A stretch of 64,000 bases of DNA. Source: Methanobacterium_B sp963703015 (GTDB taxonomy: Archaea > Methanobacteriota > Methanobacteria > Methanobacteriales > Methanobacteriaceae). Below, piece by piece: positions 58,340 to 64,000 of the stretch (its first letter is position 1; the number at the start of each line of letters is the position of its first letter). The stretch lies in contig OY969779.1 of assembly GCA_963703015.1 (NCBI GenBank), positions 620,001-684,000 on the forward strand, written 5' to 3'. Below the pieces are notes generated by a model that was given only the letters and a program-made list of their open reading frames with translations, was not told the origin of the DNA and searched no databases. The position numbers and the translations under genes were made by a program.

Positions 58340-59230
58340 TTACCTTAATCCTGCTATTTTATCTAGAAGATCTGTTCTTGTTACAATTCCAATTGGACTT
58401 GCATCATCATCTACAACTATCACTCTGCCAATGCTGTTTTTATTCATCAGCTCAATGGCGTCTGCTATCATCAGGTCCTGTTTAACAGTTATGATGTGTT
58501 TAGATGACATTACCTCTGAAACATTCTGTTCTTCGTCTCCACTTCCAATGGCACGAATTATGTCTGATAATGTTAATATACCTATGACATGCCCATCTTT
58601 TACAACAGGAGCTCCTTCAATATCCATATCAGATAATATTTTGGAGGCATTCCTGATACTGTCAGTTGGGTCTAGTTGGATTAGATCTGTTGAAGCTACC
58701 TCGAGTACTGTTTTCTTTGGTATGCTTCTGATTGCTGTTGTGTCCAAGAGCAGTATGTTGTCCATATCATCCCTTCCAACAACAATTCCGTCCACAATAA
58801 GTTTATTTACTGGTGTTGGACCTATTCTGATTTCATCTCCAAGATCCAAATATTTAATGTTTCCTACGGCTTTGATGGCGGCTTCACATTCTCCAGGGTG
58901 GGTTATGCTCGTGAATTCTATTTGTGAAACAGTTATATCTTTAACTTTTTCACCATCTCTAAAAATAGGTACCAAAGACTGATTGTCACTGGCCTGTATA
59001 TTCAATGTATGATAAGCTTTTATGGTTGGTTTATATCCTCCTCTAGGGCCCGGAACACCTTTAACCAATCCTAAACTCCTTAATGATTGCATTTGATTTC
59101 GGATCGTCCCGGGGTTACGGTTCATAATTTCTGCTATTTCTTCGCCCTTAATAGAGGCATCGGCGTTTCTGTATAAATTAATTAAACTTTGTAGTATTTC
59201 TTTTTGGACTGATGTAAGCATATAAATCAC
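58340..59230 (-). CDS. HTH-CBS domain transcriptional regulator
   Basis: The 296-residue protein has an N-terminal winged-helix (about 1-70: ADASIKGEEIAEIMNRNPGT and LRSLGLVKGVPGPRGGYKP). A linker domain of about 70-165 has ITVSQIEFTSITHPGECEAA. Two CBS domains follow (about 180-235 and 240-296: LDPTDSIRNASKILSDMDIE and IGRVIVVDDDASPIGIVTR). CBS pairs usually bind adenine nucleotides, so it may adjust transcription to energy state. The start has a 14-bp palindrome (59250-59263) 20 bases upstream, suggesting autoregulation. Confidence 0.88.
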   Translation of the reverse strand: MIYMLTSVQKEILQSLINLYRNADASIKGEEIAEIMNRNPGTIRNQMQSLRSLGLVKGVPGPRGGYKPTIKAYHTLNIQASDNQSLVPIFRDGEKVKDITVSQIEFTSITHPGECEAAIKAVGNIKYLDLGDEIRIGPTPVNKLIVDGIVVGRDDMDNILLLDTTAIRSIPKKTVLEVASTDLIQLDPTDSIRNASKILSDMDIEGAPVVKDGHVIGILTLSDIIRAIGSGDEEQNVSEVMSSKHIITVKQDLMIADAIELMNKNSIGRVIVVDDDASPIGIVTRTDLLDKIAGLR

Positions 59231-59249
59231 CCTTGACGATTTATTATTA

Positions 59250-59263
59250 TTTATAATTATAAA
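59250..59263. promoter_or_regulatory. AT-only perfect palindrome before the HTH-CBS gene
   Basis: TTTATAATTATAAA is self-complementary and lies about 20-33 bases before the start. It may be the TATA box, an autoregulatory operator, or both; AT-only palindromes arise easily by chance here. Confidence 0.3.
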
Positions 59264-59470
59264 TTTATCATGGTTATTAATATTTAATTCTTTTTATTTC
59301 GACTTTAAAAATTGAAATAGCTTAATCAAAAATAGGTTATTTAAATAAGAGTTCATGAATGTTTGAAATGAAGAATATAGATTTGTTTAAAATAGGTTTT
59401 AAGTAAAAGGTAAAGGGATGAAAAGATTTACTCCTCAAATACAAATTTTTCTTGTTTTAATCTTGAGGAA

Positions 59471-59941
59471 TTAATCAGATCCACCCCAAACCCAATTTTC
59501 ATTTTCTCTCATAAATCTAATGGCACCATCACAGGGAGCTAAGTGATTTTTTTCGCTGCCGTTGTAAATTACTTTTAATGTCCAATAACCACCTGTAAAT
59601 GGACCTTCAAAGTACGCATCAGCATGTACATCATCACCAAACCATGATGATTCAGTTTTCTGATTTTTAACTTCACAGAGAACCCCCTTAGGGTTGTACA
59701 ATTCATACCGTAAGTTTTGATCGTTTATGTAATGTCCCGTGCTTGTTTCAATAAGGTAAGCTTCTGTGTATAACCAGACAGTGGGATCAAATGGTAAGTA
59801 GGGTGATTCCCAGTAATGATCAATAACAAGAGTAGTTTGTCGAGTCTCATTTTGTGCAGCTGCGGTAGCTTGCACATTCAAAAAAGAAGCGCACAAAATA
59901 AATGCTAGTAACAAAAATGTTAGTTTTTTAAATGTAATCAT
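59471..59941 (-). CDS. secreted hypothetical protein
   Basis: The 156-residue product has a signal peptide (about residues 1-28: basic start, long hydrophobic core, QATAAA at the cut). The mature domain is Trp/Tyr-rich, with beta-strand patterns (TLVIDHYWESPYLPFDPTVW, GYWTLKVIYNGSEKN) and two cysteines (about positions 93 and 138) that could form a disulfide. I recognise no family. GGAGGATTTTAA precedes the start on the minus strand. It stands alone between AT-rich gaps. Confidence 0.7.
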   Translation of the reverse strand: MITFKKLTFLLLAFILCASFLNVQATAAAQNETRQTTLVIDHYWESPYLPFDPTVWLYTEAYLIETSTGHYINDQNLRYELYNPKGVLCEVKNQKTESSWFGDDVHADAYFEGPFTGGYWTLKVIYNGSEKNHLAPCDGAIRFMRENENWVWGGSD

Positions 59942-60265
59942 TTAAAATCCTCCATAAACTAATGAAACGAATTATTATAATTTAATGTAAAATTTAAAAG
60001 TTTAAATATATAAATATATCTATTTCTTGTTTTGTGGTTTTATGTAATGGACAATGTTTATCTCAAAAGATGAAAAAATAAATTAAAAACTTAAATTTAA
60101 TTTCAATAAAGTTGCAATCCCAATCGATAATTATGATAAAAACAGAAGAAGTCATTTATTTATCTTAGAAAATCATTGGAAAATAATGGAACAACGCCAA
60201 TAATTAAATTGTAGCCCATTTCTTTGGAAAAAAAATATATTTAGTGTTCTATTTCAGTTTAAGGT
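59942..60265. other. AT-rich intergenic stretch
   Basis: About 320 bases upstream of the secreted-protein gene and downstream of the ferredoxin-like gene. No open frame of note, RNA gene or clear hairpin is seen. Confidence 0.4.
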
Positions 60266-61081
60266 TTAGATCAGTTCTCCATTGATGGATATTGTGTAAT
60301 CCTTGATTTCTATGTCCTTTTTGGCTTTATCCAATGCTCTTTTTATTATTACTTCTATTCCTGAACAGCATGGAACTTCCATGTGGACTATGGATATTGA
60401 ATTTATGTCCTGGATCTTGAATATCTCTGCAAGTTTGTCAGTGTATTCTTCTATTGTTTTATCGAGTTTTGGACAGAATATGATGAGAATTTTTCCCTTT
60501 AAAAATTTCTGGTTGAAGTTGGGATAGGCAAATGGAGCACAGTCTGCTGCTATCAAAAGATCGGCATTTTTAAGGTAGGGTGCGTTGGGATTTAAAAGTT
60601 GAAGTTGTATTGGCCAGTTTCTGAGTTCAGGTTTTGAAACAGGTACAGTTTCAGCCGATGGTTCCGATGGTTCAAGTTCCATCTCCTTTGCACCAGGACA
60701 TTCACATGCAAAGTTTTTCTCGTGTTCGTAATCTGGAACAGGTATGTTCTTCTCTTCTAAAAGTTCGATTGCTTGGTTTAGGTATTTTTTCTGGCCATGA
60801 TCATTTAGATGCTGTAGATGGGCTTTGATAACATTTTTTCCACCCTTGATTATGTTTTCCATGACCTTCCTTTCATCGTACTCCTCAGCTTCTCGCTGTT
60901 CAATTTCAATGGCACCCTGTGGACAAGTACCTATACAGGCCCCGAGTCCATCACAAAAAAGGTCACTTATGAGTCGTGCTTTACCATCAACAACTTGAAG
61001 GGCACCTTCAGGACAGCCAGGAATACAATCCCCACATCCAGTACACTTATCTTCATTTATACTTATAACATCCCTTTTCAT
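60266..61081 (-). CDS. 4Fe-4S ferredoxin-like protein with C-terminal domain
   Basis: The 271-residue protein has two N-terminal cluster motifs: DKCTGCGDCIPGCPEGAL, and an atypical FCDGLGACIGTCPQGAIEIE with CxxxxxCxxxCP spacing. A helical linker (about 75-130), CECPG near residue 127, and a C-terminal alpha/beta domain with NADLLIAADCAPFAYPNFNQ and VPCCSGIEVIIKRAL follow. The cysteines in the second half suggest another cofactor or redox site. Similar proteins occur in methanogens and clostridia as uncharacterised electron carriers. It is divergent from the FUSC gene. Confidence 0.82.
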   Translation of the reverse strand: MKRDVISINEDKCTGCGDCIPGCPEGALQVVDGKARLISDLFCDGLGACIGTCPQGAIEIEQREAEEYDERKVMENIIKGGKNVIKAHLQHLNDHGQKKYLNQAIELLEEKNIPVPDYEHEKNFACECPGAKEMELEPSEPSAETVPVSKPELRNWPIQLQLLNPNAPYLKNADLLIAADCAPFAYPNFNQKFLKGKILIIFCPKLDKTIEEYTDKLAEIFKIQDINSISIVHMEVPCCSGIEVIIKRALDKAKKDIEIKDYTISINGELI

Positions 61082-61462
61082 GGGTTTATCTCCTTAAAAT
61101 TATATTCTAGACCGGAAAAATAATATCCACATCCTTAAGATCAAAACATTCTCGGATATAATTAGGATCTAGAGTGCGTTTCTCTAAATTATCAAATGAA
61201 TGGTAAATTTTTATAATGTACATTATGTTTTCACAAATTAATAATGTTTATTAAAAAAGTTATTTAATCATTTAAAATCATTTTATGCAGGATTTTTAAG
61301 GTTTAAAAGGATTTTCTTTAGAATCTTAGTGTGATTTTAATCCAATCTCCAATTAGGAAACAAATTTTTCCTTTTGATTAGAAAAAAAGGATATTACAGA
61401 AAATTCATAAATATTCTTACTTCATAATTTAAGAAATTTATCTTAAAAAGGGGAATTTTAAA
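61082..61462. other. divergent intergenic region of the ferredoxin-like and FUSC genes
   Basis: About 380 AT-rich bases hold promoters for both genes and a 14-bp perfect palindrome at 61213-61226. No gene is seen. Confidence 0.4.
61213..61226. promoter_or_regulatory. perfect 14-bp palindrome between divergent genes
   Basis: ATAATGTACATTAT is self-complementary and lies midway between the ferredoxin-like gene (minus) and the FUSC gene (plus), about 130 and 240 bases from the starts. The GTAC core makes chance less likely than for AT-only palindromes. A candidate operator for either gene. Confidence 0.45.
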
Positions 61463-63433
61463 TTGGAGAAAAAAGGTTTGTTTGATAAATTTAAAACACT
61501 TTCCAAGCCTACAGGTGCAGTTAATTGGTCACAGGGTTTGAAGGCTTTTATTCTAATGGTTGTTGCAGCTTTACTTGCTACCCTTTTAAAATTTGATAAT
61601 GGTATGGAAGCCATTATCATGGTTACACTCCTGGCCACAATCATCCTTGACATAAGCATGCCCATAAAGAAGGTGGCAATTCTGGGTTTGTTAGGTTTTA
61701 TTATGACCACCCTTGCATTTCTCTGTGTCTCATTATCTGTTCATAATTTAGCTGCCTTCATAATTTTCTCGGTACTCTGGGCATTTTTCAGTATTTCCAT
61801 GTACATATTCGGTAATGTGGAAGGTGCAATTGGATTTTCATTCTTTTTAACCTACTTTGTAGCTGTTTTGATTGTTAACCCTGAATCAACTCCCATTGAC
61901 TGGATATCCTATACCACTTTAGCCTACATTGTGGCATCAACCCTTTTAATTCCCAAACTTTGGATGGAAAAGAGGAAAATTCGTCAGCTTGTTTCAGTTG
62001 GTTTCAATCCAGAATCAACCATACAAAGCGTGGTAGCGAACATACACATACTCTCTGGAATTTCATTAAATTCTGTTTACTACGAATTTTTCAAATTCGG
62101 GGGTTACTACAAAATATTAAGAAGTTACTCCGAACTCATCATCACACGGCTCAATTCCCATGATCAAAAATACTTCAAAAAATACCTTGAATTGACAGAC
62201 GATGTTTCAAACAGGATTGGAGAAAATTTTCAATCGATGGATGGTTCTGTTGATGCAAGTATCATGGATTCCTATGAGTTAAAGGTTGCTAAAGGGGCGA
62301 AGGCGGTTGTTAACGAGCAGATCATACAGGTAAATCAGAACATCCAAAAGATCCTAAACTACTGCAACTCCCTGTTAAATAAAAATCCTGAAAATGGACA
62401 TAAAACAATTAGAACCAGTGAAAAATCTTTTAAGGAAGTTATTAGTGCAAATTTTAACTTGGAAAATATGTACATGCGTCATGCTGTTAGATTCACACTT
62501 GCAATGACAATCGGACTCATATTCATTTATTTAACACGTGAAAGGAGTGCCATCTGGATAACGATGGGAATTCTAATCATAATCAAACCAGACATCACAA
62601 GCACGATTGACAATCTTATTCAAAGGGTAGGATTCAATTTCATTGCAATTATATTGGCCATCATACTTGGATTTTTATTTCCACATTACATACTCGTCTG
62701 GATTGCAGTTCTAATGCTCTTCCTATTTAGAGCATTCTACCCAACCTATATGGGTCTTTCTGTCATGGCCATGACAGTTTTCATAGTGCTTGTATGGCCA
62801 ACTGGAACTGTTTACGGCAACGCAATTTCAAGAATTGTGGACATTAGTATTGGAGGCATTATAGCGTTCATATGTGCCTATGTCATTCTACCAAGCAGAA
62901 TCCGTATCAACCTTCCTGAACAGTTAACAAAAACCATGAATGCCAACCTGGATTACGGTCTTGAAATGGTTAAAACTGCACAGAACAACTTCGATAAAAA
63001 TCAGGCAAAGATCAAGCTCCAAAATTATATGCTTCAAGAAAACAACCTGGAAGCTGGAATCAAAAAATTAGAAGACACATTTAACGATGTGAATTCAGAT
63101 TTAAGTCTTTATCAGAATCTTTTATCCATGAATATAAAGTTAACAGCAGATTTAACAGCATTTGGAGCAGTTTTAACTGATGATTCCAAGATCATTTCAA
63201 ATAAAGAAGTTCAAGGTGGCCTTATCCAAGATTCCTTGATGGAACTCAAGGAACTCAGCCTAAACTGGGACTGTGCTAAAGTTTTAGATATTAACTTAAC
63301 TGCTATCAACGAGAATTCAGATGATTTAGCCCAGCTCATCAACTGGATCTACTCAGATATCCAGTTAATCTTTAATGGTTTGGAAGTGGCCCATGAAACA
63401 GACCTTTTCAAACGTTACACCAATCTAAGCTAA
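61463..63433 (+). CDS. FUSC family membrane protein (aromatic acid exporter type)
   Basis: The 656-residue protein has two membrane halves, each of about six helices (about 25-170 and 335-480), separated and followed by helical soluble regions. The second half carries the FUSC-type segment RHAVRFTLAMTIGLIFIYLT, with WITMGILIIIKPDITSTIDN. The layout is that of the YccS/AaeB-like exporters. TTG is the start, with AAGGGGA ten bases before. The substrate is unknown. No membrane fusion partner is adjacent, as expected for archaea. Confidence 0.9.
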   Translation: MEKKGLFDKFKTLSKPTGAVNWSQGLKAFILMVVAALLATLLKFDNGMEAIIMVTLLATIILDISMPIKKVAILGLLGFIMTTLAFLCVSLSVHNLAAFIIFSVLWAFFSISMYIFGNVEGAIGFSFFLTYFVAVLIVNPESTPIDWISYTTLAYIVASTLLIPKLWMEKRKIRQLVSVGFNPESTIQSVVANIHILSGISLNSVYYEFFKFGGYYKILRSYSELIITRLNSHDQKYFKKYLELTDDVSNRIGENFQSMDGSVDASIMDSYELKVAKGAKAVVNEQIIQVNQNIQKILNYCNSLLNKNPENGHKTIRTSEKSFKEVISANFNLENMYMRHAVRFTLAMTIGLIFIYLTRERSAIWITMGILIIIKPDITSTIDNLIQRVGFNFIAIILAIILGFLFPHYILVWIAVLMLFLFRAFYPTYMGLSVMAMTVFIVLVWPTGTVYGNAISRIVDISIGGIIAFICAYVILPSRIRINLPEQLTKTMNANLDYGLEMVKTAQNNFDKNQAKIKLQNYMLQENNLEAGIKKLEDTFNDVNSDLSLYQNLLSMNIKLTADLTAFGAVLTDDSKIISNKEVQGGLIQDSLMELKELSLNWDCAKVLDINLTAINENSDDLAQLINWIYSDIQLIFNGLEVAHETDLFKRYTNLS

Positions 63434-63480
63434 ACCCAACGTCCCATAAAAAAAGAAGTAGGTTACTAAAAACATGGAAA

Positions 63481-64000
63481 TTATTTGATTGGATCCCTTG
63501 CTCTGAAGAGTCCTGTTTCCTTGGTTACCTTCATACAGCCCTCATCTTCGATTATTTCGTTGATATGGGTTTTCATTGCAGCTATTTTATCAGGGTTTAG
63601 AACAGATTTATTTCCTGCAAAGGATAGGAAATATTCAATTACAGGTTCTGCATCTGTTATTTCAAGATGATCAGGGAATTTGTTCATGGTAACCTGTCCA
63701 AAATATTCTTCGAGTTGAGATTTTCCATTTTCAAGTCCAAATCTATTTGAAAGGGTTTCCAATGAATTGAATTGTGGATAAAAATCTTGAACAAGTTCGT
63801 TTAGTTCCGTCATGTTGTTTCGCCCAAATGTACTGGCATAAAATAAACCATTATCCCTTAGAACTTTGGTTATCTGTGAAAATGCTTCTTTTCTGTTGGG
63901 CACATGGTAAAGCATAAGATTTGCTATGACTATGTCGAAGGAATTTTCAGGGAAGCTTATGTTCTCTGCATCCATGACCTTGTATTCGAACCTATCCTTG
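63481..64000 (-). CDS. class I SAM-dependent methyltransferase, 5' end cut by window edge
   Basis: The open frame runs to the right edge (KDRFEYKVMDAENISFPENS), so the SAM-binding glycine loop lies outside. Visible are the motif FDIVIANLMLYHVPNRKEAF and LRDNGLFYASTFGRNN of the UbiE/BioC-like methyltransferase fold, and a C-terminal cap (about the last 100 residues) of the same family type. The ATG at 63975 is internal and not the start. Substrate unknown. It converges with the FUSC gene. Confidence 0.85.
   Translation of the reverse strand, partial: KDRFEYKVMDAENISFPENSFDIVIANLMLYHVPNRKEAFSQITKVLRDNGLFYASTFGRNNMTELNELVQDFYPQFNSLETLSNRFGLENGKSQLEEYFGQVTMNKFPDHLEITDAEPVIEYFLSFAGNKSVLNPDKIAAMKTHINEIIEDEGCMKVTKETGLFRARDPIK

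Overview
The window is chromosomal DNA of a hydrogenotrophic methanogen of the order Methanobacteriales, most likely a mesophilic Methanobacterium-like species. Evidence: an AT-rich archaeal gene style (SD sites of the GGAGGTGA type, TATA boxes, T-tract terminators), a 68-residue archaeal histone, and genes for the coenzymes F420 (cofH), methanopterin (mptG), methanofuran (mfnD, mfnF) and the coenzyme B side chain (hacB). There are also archaeal lipid genes (tes, carS), deoxyhypusine synthase, an Elp3, a MurT-like Mur ligase of the type used for pseudomurein, and a very large PKD/beta-helix surface protein.

Layout. 1-5.2 kb is accessory. It starts with a truncated DUF488 gene and a HEAT-like gene, followed by three small secreted or membrane genes lying between two decayed halves of one flavodoxin-ferredoxin (EFR1-type) gene. 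A coiled-coil gene with an apparent ATT start and a DUF2098/PRC-barrel pair follow. 5.3-12.5 kb holds a site-2 protease, elp3-deoC, a cyclophilin-like protein, the cofH-marR-GNAT cluster, the histone and rubrerythrin. 12.8-14.2 kb is a GerW/DUF2953/GerW-like trio, followed by tRNA-Phe and tRNA-Val. 15-20 kb has membrane and zinc-ribbon proteins, a methylthiotransferase and pcm. 20-23.6 kb is a tes-mptG-hacB operon divergent from carS. 23.8-29.7 kb runs truA-DUF460-wecB-mfnD-mfnF on the minus strand. 30-36 kb holds a DMT transporter, hisA, the MurT-like ligase, a flippase and ribL.

36.2-44.6 kb is one gene for a 2779-residue exported protein. Its order is PKD, chitobiase-type module, 8-repeat PQQ-like propeller, PKDs, unassigned domain, PKDs, chitobiase-type modules, two beta-helices with Ig-like domains, PKDs, four more chitobiase-type modules and a terminal Ig-like domain. 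45-47.1 kb is a two-gene operon with a ThiN-HIT fusion and a GlmS-like double-SIS protein. 47-57 kb carries Hsp20-Nog1, AMMECR1, tldD, the aspartate-semialdehyde sulfurtransferase pair (DUF39-CBS plus NIL-ferredoxin), an isolated cbiO, a nitroreductase and pyrF. 57-64 kb has deoxyhypusine synthase, an HTH-CBS regulator, a secreted protein, a ferredoxin-like protein, a FUSC-family protein and a truncated methyltransferase.

Most of the window is housekeeping and methanogen coenzyme or lipid biosynthesis. The least ordinary parts are the split EFR1 gene with its 2-kb interior, the ThiN-HIT/SIS operon, two genes whose best start is ATT, the duplicated modules of the giant surface protein, and several perfect or near-perfect palindromes in promoter regions. 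No CRISPR array, complete insertion sequence, prophage or rRNA gene was seen.
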